A DNA stretch of 64,000 nt from an uncultured beta proteobacterium (GTDB taxonomy: Bacteria; Pseudomonadota; Gammaproteobacteria; Burkholderiales; Rhodocyclaceae), in the NCBI GenBank assembly GCA_903908065.1, contig CAIVQO010000008.1, positions 28,654 to 92,653 on the forward strand, written 5' to 3'. The notes under the pieces were generated by a model. It did not search any database. It was not told the DNA's origin and saw only the letters and a program-made list of their open reading frames with translations. Position 1 is the first letter of the stretch; each line of letters opens with the position of its first letter. Below, piece after piece: positions 10,228 through 19,829 of the stretch. The position numbers and the translations under genes were made by a program.

Positions 10228-11268
10228 ATGCGAACCGCCACCCTGGTCTTCCTGCTTCCCCTGATTGCCGCCTGCAGCGTGCCCGAGCCCCCGGCGCCGC
10301 CGCTGAAACTGGTGCGCACCTTGAAAGTCGGCGCTGAGGGGACGGCGAATTCGGCGCTGGATCGGGCCTACAGCGGTGAAGTACGCGCCCGCATCGAGAC
10401 CACATTGGGCTTTCGCATCGGCGGCAAGATCGTCGAGCGCCTGGTCGACGCCGGGCAGGCGGTGAAGGCTGGCCAGGTGCTGGCGCGCCTCGACCCGGCG
10501 GATGCGGCGCTGCAGGCAACCCAAGCCGAAGCGCAGCGCGCCTTGGCAGCGGCCGACCTGGCGCGTTACCGGGATCTGAAGGCAAAGAATTTCATCAGTG
10601 CGTCGGCGCTCGATGCGCGCGAAACCACCTTCAAGGCGGCTGAAGCGCAGGCGGCGCTGGCGCGCAACCAATCGACTTACACGACACTGGCCGCCGATCG
10701 CGCGGGCGTGATCGGCCAGGTGCTGGCCGAGCCGGGACAGGTGGTCGGCGCCGGGCAGGCCGTGTTTCGGCTGGCACCCGACGGCGAACGGGAGATCGCG
10801 ATTTCGATACCGGAAAGCGAAGTCGGCCGCTTCAAGCTGGGCCAGCCCGCCGAGGTGAAGCTGTGGTCTGGCGCCGACAAGGCAATCCAGGGCCGTTTGC
10901 GCGAGGTATCACCCGCCGCCGATCCGGTGACCCGAACCTTTGCCGCACGCATTGCACTCAAGGATGCCGACCCGCGTCTGGCGCTGGGCATGACCGCCAC
11001 CGTGCGTTTCCCCTTGGGCGAAGCGGCCGGTGCGAGCCGACAGCTAATCCCGCTGAGCGCGATCTTCCAGCAGGGCGAGCAGGCGGCGGTATGGAAAGTC
11101 GGCGCTGACGGTACGGTGAATCTGCAGAAGATTACCGTCGCGGCCTACACCGATGCCGGCGCAGTGGTCAGTGAAGGGCTCGCCGGCGGCGAGACCATCG
11201 TCGCGGCGGGAGTAAATCTGCTGACCACCGGTGAAAAGGTTCGCATCGCCCAGGCCAACGCCAAATGA
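10228..11268 (+). CDS. RND efflux periplasmic adaptor (MFP) subunit 2
   Basis: MRTATLVFLLPLIAACSVPEPPAPPLKLVRTLKV...RIETTLGFRIGGKIVERLVDAGQAVKAGQVLARLDPAD; good SD (aaggagc). Confidence 0.92.
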   Translation: MRTATLVFLLPLIAACSVPEPPAPPLKLVRTLKVGAEGTANSALDRAYSGEVRARIETTLGFRIGGKIVERLVDAGQAVKAGQVLARLDPADAALQATQAEAQRALAAADLARYRDLKAKNFISASALDARETTFKAAEAQAALARNQSTYTTLAADRAGVIGQVLAEPGQVVGAGQAVFRLAPDGEREIAISIPESEVGRFKLGQPAEVKLWSGADKAIQGRLREVSPAADPVTRTFAARIALKDADPRLALGMTATVRFPLGEAAGASRQLIPLSAIFQQGEQAAVWKVGADGTVNLQKITVAAYTDAGAVVSEGLAGGETIVAAGVNLLTTGEKVRIAQANAK

Positions 11269-14200
11269 GGCAGCTCAATCTCTCCGAATGGGCCCTGCGG
11301 CACCAGTCGATGGTGCTCTACCTGATGATCGTGTTCATGGTCGGCGGGGTGATTTCCTTCCTCAAGCTCGGCCGTGCCGAAGACCCGGACTTCACCTTCA
11401 AGGTCATGGTGGTACGTACCCTGTGGCCGGGCGCCTCCGCGGCGCAGGTGGAACAGCAGCTGACCGAGCGCATCGAGAAGAAACTGGCCGAGACGCCGTG
11501 GGTGGACGTGCTGCGCACCGCGTCGAAGCCGGGCGAATCCCTGACCATCGTGATCCTCAAGGACTACACGCCGAAGACCGAGGTTCCCGAGGCCTGGCGC
11601 CAGGTGCGCAAGAAGCTCGACGACATCCGCCATACCCTGCCGGCGGGCGTGCAAGGCCCCTTCCCCAACGACGAGTTCGGCGACGTGCAGATCAAGGTCT
11701 TCGCCCTGGTCGCGCGCGATGACAAGACCGGTTACGGCATGGGCGACCTGCGCCGCGAGGCCGACCGCCTGGCGCGCGAACTGCGCCGGGTGAACGACGT
11801 GAAGAAGATCGAGCTGATCGGCGTGCAGGACGAAAAGATCTACATCGACGTCAGCCCCGCGCGCCTGGCGGCGATGGGCCTGGTGCCGACCCAGGTGTTC
11901 GATGCGCTGCAGCGGCAGAACGCCGTGGTGCCGGCGGGCCAGGTGGAAACGGAGACCGATCGCGTGCGCCTGCGCGTCAGCGGCCCGTTCGACAGCGTCG
12001 AGGCCTTGCGTGAAGCCAGCCTTTCCGTCGGCGGACGCAGTTTCCGCCTTGGCGACATTGCCCGCGTCACGCGCGGCCTGGCCGATCCGCCGCAGCCGCG
12101 GATGCGCGTGGCCGGGCGCGATGCGATCGGGCTCGGCATCGTCATGGCCAAGGGCGGCAACGTGATCGCGCTGGGCGACAACCTGTCCGCGACCATGGAC
12201 CGCCTGAAGCAGGATCTGCCGGTGGGCATGGACATCCATACCGTGTTCGACCAGCCGCAGATCGTCAAGACCTCGCTCAACCTGTTCGTCAGCACCCTCG
12301 GCGAGGCGATGGTGATCGTGCTCGCGGTGTCCTTCCTCAGTCTCGGCTGGCGCACCGGCACCGTGGTGGCGCTGTCGATTCCGCTGGTGCTGGCGATGAC
12401 CTTCCTCGCCATGAGCGTGTTCGGCATCGACCTGCAACGCATTTCGCTGGGCGCGCTGGTGATAGCCCTGGGCCTGCTGGTCGATGACGCGATCATTGCC
12501 GCGGAAATGATGGTGGTGAAAATGGAGCAAGGCTGGGATCGCTTCAAGGCCGCCACCTTCGCCTACACCTCGACGGCCTTCCCGATGCTGACCGGAACGC
12601 TGATCACCGCCGCCGGCTTCACGCCGGTGGGCTTCGCCAAATCCGGTGCGGGCGAGTACACGATCTCGATTTTCCAGGTGGTGACGATCGCCCTGCTGGC
12701 CTCGTGGATCGTGGCCGTGGTGTTCACGCCCTGGCTTGGCTACAAGCTGCTGGACCCGGCGAAGCTGCGTGCGATCGGCGAGAAGCACGGCGGCGACATT
12801 TACGATTCCCCCTTCTACCGCCGCTTCCGCGCCCTGGTGGTGTGGTGCCTGCGTCACCGCTGGCTGGTGATCGGCGCCACCATTGGTGTCTTCGGCCTGT
12901 CGCTGGTGGCCTTCAACAAGGGGGTGCAGAAGCAGTTCTTCCCGGCCGCCAGCCGTCCCGAAATCATGATCGATATCTGGCTGCCGCAGGGTGCGTCGCT
13001 GAAAGCCACGGCGCGCGAAGTCAAGCGGGTCGAAGCCCTGCTGGAAAAGGACGACAACATCGCCTCGTGGTCGTCCTACATCGGCAATGGTGCGCCGCGC
13101 TTCTTCCTCTCGCTCGACCAGCAACTGTTCGCCGACAACTTTGGCCAGATGGTGATCGTGACCAAGGGGCTCAAGGAGCGCGAGATCGTCAAGCAGCGCC
13201 TGGAGCAGGCCTTCGAGTCGGCCGACGGCGCCTGGTCGCATCTGCGGCTGCGCGTGGTGCGCCTGGAAAACGGCCCGCCGGTCGGTTATCCGGTGCAGTT
13301 CCGCGTGCTTGGCGAAGACCTTGCCGCCCTGCGCGACAACGCGGAGGGCATTGCTGCCGTGATGCGGGCACATCCCAATCTGCGCAACGTCAATTTCGAC
13401 TGGAACGACAAGGTCAAGTCGGTGCGCGTAGAGATCGACCAGGAGCGGGCACGGGCACTCGGTGTCTCCAGCCAGGATGTGGCACTGATGCTGCAGGGCT
13501 GGCTGGTGGGCGCCACGGTGACGCAGTATCGCGAGGCCGACCAACTGATCGACGTGGTCTGGCGCGCCGATTCCGGGCGCGGCGAGGCGGCTGCGGATCC
13601 GCGCAGCCTGACGCGCCTGCCCGACCTCGACATCGTTTCCGCCAGCGGGCGTCACATCCCGTTGGCGCAGGTGGCGAAGCTGGTGCCGGTGCTGGAAGAG
13701 GGCCTGATCTGGCGCCGCGATCGCTTGCCGACTATTACGGTACGCGCCGACGCCATCGGTGCCATGCAGCCGGCCGCCATCTCGGCGCAGATCGATGCGC
13801 AGTTGCTGGAGCTGCGTGCCAAGCTGCCCCCCGGCTTCCGCATCGAACTCGGCGGTTCGACCGAGGAGTCGGCCAAGGGCGAGAACTCGATCAAGGCGGT
13901 CGTGCCCCTGATGATCGTCGGCGTCATCACCCTGCTGATGATGCAGCTGCAAAGCCTTTCGCGGACCTTCATGGTGCTGCTCACGGCGCCGCTGGGCCTG
14001 ATCGGCGTCACCCTGGCGCTGCTGGTGTTCCAAGTGCCCTACGGCTTCGTTGCCAACCTGGGCGTGATTGCCCTGATGGGCATGATCCTGCGCAACTCGG
14101 TGATCCTGGTGGATCAGATCGAACAGGACGAGCAGGCCGGCAAGAGCGAATGGGATGCCATCGTCGGCTCGACCGTGCGTCGCTTCCGGCCCATCGTACT

Positions 14201-14384
14201 GACCGCCGGGGCGGCAATTTTCGCCATGATTCCGCTGACGCGCCAGGTGTTCTGGGGGCCGATGGCGGTGGCGATCATGGGTGGCCTGATCGTCGCAACG
14301 GTGCTGACCTGCCTGTTCCTGCCGGCGCTCTACGCCGCCTGGTTCCGGGTGCGCGAGCCCGATGCGACGGCGGTGGAGGCGTAG
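11265..14384 (+). CDS. RND efflux transporter permease 2
   Basis: MRQLNLSEWALRHQSMVLYLMIVFMVGGVISFLKLGRAEDPDFTFKVMVVRTLWPGASAAQVEQQLTERIEKKL...; ATGA overlap. Confidence 0.93.
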   Translation: MRQLNLSEWALRHQSMVLYLMIVFMVGGVISFLKLGRAEDPDFTFKVMVVRTLWPGASAAQVEQQLTERIEKKLAETPWVDVLRTASKPGESLTIVILKDYTPKTEVPEAWRQVRKKLDDIRHTLPAGVQGPFPNDEFGDVQIKVFALVARDDKTGYGMGDLRREADRLARELRRVNDVKKIELIGVQDEKIYIDVSPARLAAMGLVPTQVFDALQRQNAVVPAGQVETETDRVRLRVSGPFDSVEALREASLSVGGRSFRLGDIARVTRGLADPPQPRMRVAGRDAIGLGIVMAKGGNVIALGDNLSATMDRLKQDLPVGMDIHTVFDQPQIVKTSLNLFVSTLGEAMVIVLAVSFLSLGWRTGTVVALSIPLVLAMTFLAMSVFGIDLQRISLGALVIALGLLVDDAIIAAEMMVVKMEQGWDRFKAATFAYTSTAFPMLTGTLITAAGFTPVGFAKSGAGEYTISIFQVVTIALLASWIVAVVFTPWLGYKLLDPAKLRAIGEKHGGDIYDSPFYRRFRALVVWCLRHRWLVIGATIGVFGLSLVAFNKGVQKQFFPAASRPEIMIDIWLPQGASLKATAREVKRVEALLEKDDNIASWSSYIGNGAPRFFLSLDQQLFADNFGQMVIVTKGLKEREIVKQRLEQAFESADGAWSHLRLRVVRLENGPPVGYPVQFRVLGEDLAALRDNAEGIAAVMRAHPNLRNVNFDWNDKVKSVRVEIDQERARALGVSSQDVALMLQGWLVGATVTQYREADQLIDVVWRADSGRGEAAADPRSLTRLPDLDIVSASGRHIPLAQVAKLVPVLEEGLIWRRDRLPTITVRADAIGAMQPAAISAQIDAQLLELRAKLPPGFRIELGGSTEESAKGENSIKAVVPLMIVGVITLLMMQLQSLSRTFMVLLTAPLGLIGVTLALLVFQVPYGFVANLGVIALMGMILRNSVILVDQIEQDEQAGKSEWDAIVGSTVRRFRPIVLTAGAAIFAMIPLTRQVFWGPMAVAIMGGLIVATVLTCLFLPALYAAWFRVREPDATAVEA

Positions 14385-14412
14385 AATCCACGGTCCGCCG
14401 GCTTGGCCGTGC

Positions 14413-14428
14413 ATTAGACTATGCTAAT
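14413..14428. promoter_or_regulatory. Inverted repeat ATTAG-ACTATG-CTAAT upstream of pcm (candidate operator/promoter element)
   Basis: Direct reading; 20 bp upstream of the pcm start codon, next to TAATAT (-10-like). Confidence 0.4.
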
Positions 14429-14448
14429 ATAGATTCTCAGGAGAAATC

Positions 14449-15099
14449 ATGAACTTCGAGCAGGCCCGCTACAACATGATCGAGCAGCAACTGCGCCCCT
14501 GGAAGGTGCTCGACCCCGATGTGCTGGATGTTCTCCACGTCGTCAAGCGCGAGGAGTTCGTGCCGGCCGCGCATCGTCGCCTGGCCTTCGCCGATACCGA
14601 AATCGTGCTGGATAACGGCACCGCCATGTTCGCCCCCAAGGTCGAAGCCCATGCGCTGCAGGCGCTGGCGATGAAGAAGCATGAAAATGTGCTGGAAGTC
14701 GGCACCGGATCGGGTTACATGGCGGCCCTGCTGGGCGCGCATGCCGACCACGTCTGGTCGGTGGAAATCGATGCGCAGCAGGCGGATGCCGCACGCGCAA
14801 ACTTGCAGCGCGCCGGCGTCAGCAATGTCGTGGTCGAGGTCGGCAACGGCCTGGCCGGACTCGCTGCGCACGCTCCCTACGATGCGGTGATGGTGTCGGG
14901 CTCGGTGCATAAGGTGCCGCAGGTATTGCTCGATCAACTCAAGCCGGGCGGTCGCCTGTTCGCCATCGAGGGCGAGTCGCCGGCCAAGGAGGCGGTGCTT
15001 TACACCCGAGTCGGCGACGATTTCCGTCGGGTTGCGGTGTTCGAGATCGAAGTCGCTGCCCTGCGCGAGGCCGAGCCGGCGCAGAAATTCGTGTTCTGA
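14449..15099 (+). CDS. pcm: Protein-L-isoaspartate O-methyltransferase family protein
   Basis: MNFEQARYNMIEQQLRPWKVLDPDVLDVLHVVKREEFVPAAHR...VLEVGTGSGYMAALLG; SD AGGAG. Confidence 0.88.
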   Translation: MNFEQARYNMIEQQLRPWKVLDPDVLDVLHVVKREEFVPAAHRRLAFADTEIVLDNGTAMFAPKVEAHALQALAMKKHENVLEVGTGSGYMAALLGAHADHVWSVEIDAQQADAARANLQRAGVSNVVVEVGNGLAGLAAHAPYDAVMVSGSVHKVPQVLLDQLKPGGRLFAIEGESPAKEAVLYTRVGDDFRRVAVFEIEVAALREAEPAQKFVF

Positions 15100-15422
15100 T
15101 GCGCCAGCTGTCGGCGACGCAATTGCAGGCATGGCTGGCGGACCCCCAACGCGCCAAGCCGGTGCTGCTCGATGTGCGCGAACCCTGGGAGTTCGAAACC
15201 TGCCGCATCGCCGGCTCGCTTTCGATGCCCATGCGCGGCATTCCGGCGCGTTACCACGAGTTGAAGAAGGACGCCGAGATCGTGATGGTCTGCCACCACG
15301 GCGCACGCAGCTTCCAGGCCGGCATGTTCCTGGAGCAAATGGGTTTCACCGGCATCATCAACCTGCATGGCGGTGTTGCCGCCTGGGCCAGGGACGTCGA
15401 TCCGAAAATGCCAACGTATTGA
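15099..15422 (+). CDS. Rhodanese-like domain protein
   Basis: VLLDVREPWEFETCRIAGSLSMPM...EIVMVCHHGARSFQAGMFLEQMGF; active-site Cys present. Confidence 0.9.
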   Translation: MRQLSATQLQAWLADPQRAKPVLLDVREPWEFETCRIAGSLSMPMRGIPARYHELKKDAEIVMVCHHGARSFQAGMFLEQMGFTGIINLHGGVAAWARDVDPKMPTY

Positions 15423-15441
15423 ATCGAGCCGTGGAGTACTT

Positions 15442-16764
15442 ATGAAGAAGACCTTGCCCCTGATCCTCGCCGGCTGTATTGCCACTGGCCTCGCCCATGG
15501 CGCCGACCTGTTGGGAGTATATCGGGACGCCGTTGCCTACGACGCGCAGTTTGCCGCAGCCCGCGCCGCGTTGGCGGCCGGGCAGGAAAAGCTGCCGCAA
15601 GGCCGCTCCGGATTGCTGCCGACGATCGGACTGTCCGCCAACTCGACATGGAACGACATCGAAACCACGCGGCGCTTGAACGGTGCTGCCACGACGACTA
15701 CCCAATACAACAGCAACGGTTGGACGGTGCAGCTGACGCAACCCCTGTTCCGCTGGCAGAACTGGGTCGGCTATACCCAGTCCGAACTCGCCGTGGCGCA
15801 GGCCGAAGCCCAGTTCGTTGCCGCCCGCCAGGACCTCATCGTGCGTGTCGCCCAGGCCTACTTCGACGTCCTGCTGGCGCAGGACGTGCTGGCCACGGCC
15901 AAGGCGCAGAAAGTCGCGATCACCGAGCAGCTCGAATCGGCAAAGCGCAATTTCGAAGTCGGCACCGCGACCATCACCGATACGCACGAAGCCCAGGCGC
16001 GTTTCGACCTGACCTCGGCCCAGGAAATCGCGGCGGAAAACGATCTGGCAGTCAAGCGACAAGCCTTGCGCAGCGTCATTGGCAAGGAGCCCGAAGGCTT
16101 GAAGAACCTGCGCAGCGGCGTGCAGCTGGCCGGGCCGCAGCCGGCCGACATCAACAAGTGGGTGGAACTGGCGGAAGCCGGCAGTGCCTCGGTGCAGATC
16201 TACCAGGCGCTGAGCGAGATCGCGCAGCGTGAAGTCGAAAAGCAGCGTGCCGGCCACTACCCGACACTGGACCTGGTCGCGACCCATGGCAAGAGCGGCA
16301 GCGGCTTCAGTTCCACCACCGGCAGCGGCACTGACAGCAAGAGCAGCACCATCGGCGTGCAGCTGTCGATTCCCCTGTTTGCCGGCGGAGCGACCGTTTC
16401 CAAGGATCGCGAAGCCGTTGCCTTGAAGGAAAAGGCGGCGGCCGACCTCGACAACGCGCGCCGTACCGCGGCACTGAACGCGCGCCAGGCCTATCTTGGC
16501 GTCAGTTCCGGCCTGGCCCAGGTCAAGGCCTACGAAGCGGCGATCACGTCCTCGCAGTCGGCGGTGGATTCGAACAAGCTGGGTTACGAAGTCGGCGTAC
16601 GGATCAACATCGATGTGCTGAATGCGCAAAGCCAGCTGTTTGACACCCGGCAGAAACTGGCCAAGGCCAGGCTGGATACCCTGGGTGCTCTGCTCAAGCT
16701 CAAGGCGGCGGCGGGAACGCTGGGCGAAGAAGACGTCGCCGCGATCAACGCACTGCTCGACTGA
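15442..16764 (+). CDS. tolC: TolC family outer membrane efflux protein
   Basis: MKKTLPLILAGCIATGLAHGADLLGVYRDAVAYDAQFAAARAALAAGQEKLPQGRSGLLPTIGLSANSTWN... Confidence 0.92.
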   Translation: MKKTLPLILAGCIATGLAHGADLLGVYRDAVAYDAQFAAARAALAAGQEKLPQGRSGLLPTIGLSANSTWNDIETTRRLNGAATTTTQYNSNGWTVQLTQPLFRWQNWVGYTQSELAVAQAEAQFVAARQDLIVRVAQAYFDVLLAQDVLATAKAQKVAITEQLESAKRNFEVGTATITDTHEAQARFDLTSAQEIAAENDLAVKRQALRSVIGKEPEGLKNLRSGVQLAGPQPADINKWVELAEAGSASVQIYQALSEIAQREVEKQRAGHYPTLDLVATHGKSGSGFSSTTGSGTDSKSSTIGVQLSIPLFAGGATVSKDREAVALKEKAAADLDNARRTAALNARQAYLGVSSGLAQVKAYEAAITSSQSAVDSNKLGYEVGVRINIDVLNAQSQLFDTRQKLAKARLDTLGALLKLKAAAGTLGEEDVAAINALLD

Positions 16765-18028
16765 TCAATTCCATGGTCCTTGCCGTGGCGCCGCGATGGC
16801 GCCCGGCAAAATCCTTTCCCGCGGCGGCCATGCGGGCACGCGCCGCCGGGTTCGACAGCAATGCGGTGACTGCGCTGATCAAATCATCCGCATCGGATAT
16901 CGCCTGGGCCGCGCCGCATGCCAGTGCTTCCCGCGCCGCATCGGCGAAATTGCGCGTGGAAGGGCCGATGAGAATCGGCGTGCCGCAGGCGGCGGCCTCG
17001 ATCAGGTTCTGGCTGCCGTAATCCAGCAGGCTGCCGCCGATAAAGGCGAGGTCCGCCGAGACGTACCAGGCGAACATTTCGCCCATGCTGTCGCCCACCA
17101 GTATGTCGGTATCTGCGCTCACCGCTTCGCCTGCGCTGCGCCGCTGCACGCGGAACCCCCGTTCGCCGGCGAGGCGGACCACGTCATCGAAGCGCTGAGG
17201 ATGGCGTGGAACGATCACCAACAAGGGCCTGGCGCTCCCACCCGCTCCCGTTCGTGCTTCGGGCAAGGCTTTGCGCCAGGCTTCCAGGATCAGAGCCTCT
17301 TCGCCTTCGCGGGTGCTGGCGGCGAGCCAGACGGCGCGATCGCCGCAACGATGACGCAGTTCCCTGCCGAGTTCGATCTGGGAGGGCGGCACGAGAATGT
17401 CGAACTTCAGGTTGCCGGTGACCGTAACGCCGACCGCCCCGAGGGAGGCCAGCCGCCCGGCGTCTGCTGGCGCCTGTGCCGCGACGGCGGTCAGCCTGCC
17501 CAGGGACTGCCGAGTCAGGGTGGAAAAGCGCGCATAGCGCCGCGCCGAGCGCTCGGACAAGCGGGCGTTCACCAGCAACAAGGGCACCGATTCGGCGCGA
17601 CAGGCGGCGATCAGGTTGGGCCAGAGTTCGGTTTCCAGGATCAGGCCGAAGTTGGGACGGAATTGGCGGAGGAAGCGGCGCATCGCACCGGGGGTGTCAT
17701 ACGGCAGATAGACCCGGCTTACGCTGTCGCCGTACAGCGATTCCGAGGTTTCGCGCCCGGTGGGTGTCATGTGGGTGAACAGGATGCGATGGCTTGGGTA
17801 GGCTTCGCGCAGGGCACTCACCAGCGGTTGCGCCGCCCGGGTTTCGCCGACCGATACGGCGTGTAGCCAGATGGTTGGCTTGCGACCCTCGTCCCTGCCG
17901 CCGTAGCGCGCAAAGCGCTCATGCCAGTGCGACAGGTAAGCCGGCTGACGCCGGGCACGCCAGAGGAGGTGGACCAGCGCCCAAGGCAGGAGGGCGAGTA
18001 TTGCCGCCGAATACAGCCAACGGGCCAT
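16745..18028 (-). CDS. waaA: 3-deoxy-D-manno-octulosonic acid transferase
   Basis: WLHAVSVGETRAAQPLVSALREAYPSHRILFTHMTPTGRE...ETELWPNLIAAC...NARLSERSARRY...DSMGEMFAWYVSADLAFIGGSLLDYGSQNLIEAAACG; start ATG 18028. Confidence 0.94.
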   Translation of the reverse strand: MARWLYSAAILALLPWALVHLLWRARRQPAYLSHWHERFARYGGRDEGRKPTIWLHAVSVGETRAAQPLVSALREAYPSHRILFTHMTPTGRETSESLYGDSVSRVYLPYDTPGAMRRFLRQFRPNFGLILETELWPNLIAACRAESVPLLLVNARLSERSARRYARFSTLTRQSLGRLTAVAAQAPADAGRLASLGAVGVTVTGNLKFDILVPPSQIELGRELRHRCGDRAVWLAASTREGEEALILEAWRKALPEARTGAGGSARPLLVIVPRHPQRFDDVVRLAGERGFRVQRRSAGEAVSADTDILVGDSMGEMFAWYVSADLAFIGGSLLDYGSQNLIEAAACGTPILIGPSTRNFADAAREALACGAAQAISDADDLISAVTALLSNPAARARMAAAGKDFAGRHRGATARTMELISRAVR

Positions 18029-19002
18029 CAGAGCAGTTCGCCGACAGCCGCCGTGGCTGCGTCGACCGATGGCGGCTGGCCGCGCGCGCCCAGGTTGACC
18101 GTGGGCGTCGAGGCAAGAACGCCGGTGAGCGCAGGATCGGATGCGGCGAACAAGGCCAGCGTGGGGCGACCCATGGCGGCCCCGAGGTGTACTAGGCCGG
18201 TGTCGACGCCGACGACGAGGGCGGCGCCGGCGATTCGGTAAGCCAGGTCGCCCAGGCGCGAGGGCGCCAGGGCCGCTGCGTCGGGGATTTGCGCGGCAAT
18301 GCGTTGCGCGCGCTGGAGTTCGGACGGGGTGCCGGCCGGCAGGCGACTGGCTATTCCACGTGCGCGCAAGGCGAGGCCAAGCGCGACCCAGGAGGATTCC
18401 GGCCACAGCTTGTCGTCGCGCGATGTGGCGGTGAGCAGCACGGCGTATGGAGAACCGGATGTGTCCGGTCCGTCACCCGTCCCCGCCAGAGTAGCTGGCG
18501 TACCGGCAATGGCAATGCCATAGTCGGGCGGGCCGTCGACCGCGTAGCCAGCGCACAGCGCTGCCAGGCGTCGATTGCGTTCGACGGCATGAAGCTCCCT
18601 GGATACGGCGTGGCGTTCGTCGTAAAAGCGGCTGGCCAGGGGTTCGCGTGCGGAGCGCCAGGCGTAGCCGCAGCGGCGAGCCTGCGCCAGATGCGTGATC
18701 AAGGCACTTTTGATCAGGCCCTGGGTATCGATCGCCAGGTTGTAGCGTGCGCTGCGCAGGCGTTTGCGCAATGCGCCGAACTCGTTGCGCGTGGCCTGAC
18801 TCGTAAGTCCGCGCCGCCAGCGGCGCATTGCCACCGGGATGACTTCGTTGACCCCCGGGTGCAGTCGCGGAATGTCGGCGAAGGCCTCCTCGACCACCCA
18901 ATCGATGCGGGCGGTCGGGAAGTGGCGGCGCAAATCGGTGACGACCGGCAGGTTGTGCACTACGTCGCCGAGCGAGGATGTCTTGATCAGGAGAATGCGC
19001 AT
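18028..19002 (-). CDS. waaC: Lipopolysaccharide heptosyltransferase I
   Basis: MRILLIKTSSLGDVVHNLPVVTDLRRHFPTARIDWVVEEAFADIPRLHPGVNEVIPVAMRRWRR; ATGA overlap with waaA. Confidence 0.92.
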   Translation of the reverse strand: MRILLIKTSSLGDVVHNLPVVTDLRRHFPTARIDWVVEEAFADIPRLHPGVNEVIPVAMRRWRRGLTSQATRNEFGALRKRLRSARYNLAIDTQGLIKSALITHLAQARRCGYAWRSAREPLASRFYDERHAVSRELHAVERNRRLAALCAGYAVDGPPDYGIAIAGTPATLAGTGDGPDTSGSPYAVLLTATSRDDKLWPESSWVALGLALRARGIASRLPAGTPSELQRAQRIAAQIPDAAALAPSRLGDLAYRIAGAALVVGVDTGLVHLGAAMGRPTLALFAASDPALTGVLASTPTVNLGARGQPPSVDAATAAVGELL

Positions 19003-19067
19003 CGGAGAGGCGGGAGCTGACGCCTTGCGCCGTAGAATGCGAAGTATGCGAATTATATCCGGCCAAG

Positions 19068-19829
19068 ATGCCTGAGCTCCGGCAGCCGATTTCTGCCGTA
19101 CTGATTACCAAGAACGCCGCCGGACAGCTTTCCGAGTGCCTGGCAAGCCTGGTTTTTTGCGACGAAATCCTGGTGGTTGACTCCGGGAGCAGCGACGGCA
19201 CGCAAGCGCTTGCCGCTAAGGCTGGCGCTCGCGTGATCGATAGCGAATGGCGTGGTTTCGGACCGCAAAAGCAGTTTGCGGTGGAGCTGGCGGCGAACGA
19301 CTGGGTGCTGTGCATCGACGCCGACGAACGGGTCAGCGATGAGCTGCGCGAGTCTATCGCCGCCGTCCTGCTGGCGCCGACTCTTGGCGTCTATCGTTTT
19401 GCCCGCCGCAACCGTTTCATGGGCCGCTACCTGCGTCATGGCGAAGGTTATCCGGACTGGAGCCTGCGCCTCTTCGATCGCCGCCGTGCGAGGTGGTCGG
19501 ATGATCCGGTGCATGAGCGGGTGATCGCGCAGGGTGAAGTCGGGACCCTGGCCGGCGATTTGCTGCACGATTCGGCGGAGTCGCTGGAGACCTATCTGGC
19601 GAAGCAGAACCGTTACAGCACGCTGGCAGCCGAAGCGGCCCTGGCGCAGGGCAAGCGCGCCGGCGCGACGGCGTTGCTGATGTCGCCCCTGCTTCGCTTC
19701 ATCAAGTTCTATTTCCTGCGCCTGGGCCTGCTCGACGGCGTGCCGGGCCTGGTCCACATCCTCATCGGCTGCACGGCCAGCTTCGCCAAGTATGCGAAAA
19801 TGCTGGCTTTTCAGAAGAACCGCGCATGA
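19068..19829 (+). CDS. Glycosyltransferase family 2, WaaE/KdtX-like LPS core glycosyltransferase
   Basis: [38 protein letters not shown]...[16 protein letters not shown]...[23 protein letters not shown]. Confidence 0.88.
   Translation: MPELRQPISAVLITKNAAGQLSECLASLVFCDEILVVDSGSSDGTQALAAKAGARVIDSEWRGFGPQKQFAVELAANDWVLCIDADERVSDELRESIAAVLLAPTLGVYRFARRNRFMGRYLRHGEGYPDWSLRLFDRRRARWSDDPVHERVIAQGEVGTLAGDLLHDSAESLETYLAKQNRYSTLAAEAALAQGKRAGATALLMSPLLRFIKFYFLRLGLLDGVPGLVHILIGCTASFAKYAKMLAFQKNRA

Noticed and set aside
8739-10319. 526-aa reverse-strand ORF opposite RND1
   Set aside because: High-GC antisense shadow with low-complexity His/Gln/Asp-rich composition.
11145-14414. 1089-aa reverse-strand ORF
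   Set aside because: Antisense to a full-length RND permease; His/Gln/Arg/Gly-rich composition typical of high-GC shadow ORFs; no recognisable domain.
12704-14452. 582-aa forward ORF in alternate frame
   Set aside because: Overlaps the well-supported RND2 reading frame; Arg/Gly/Ala-rich shadow translation.
15358-16629. 423-aa reverse ORF opposite tolC
   Set aside because: Shadow ORF; tolC has signal peptide and family features on the + strand.
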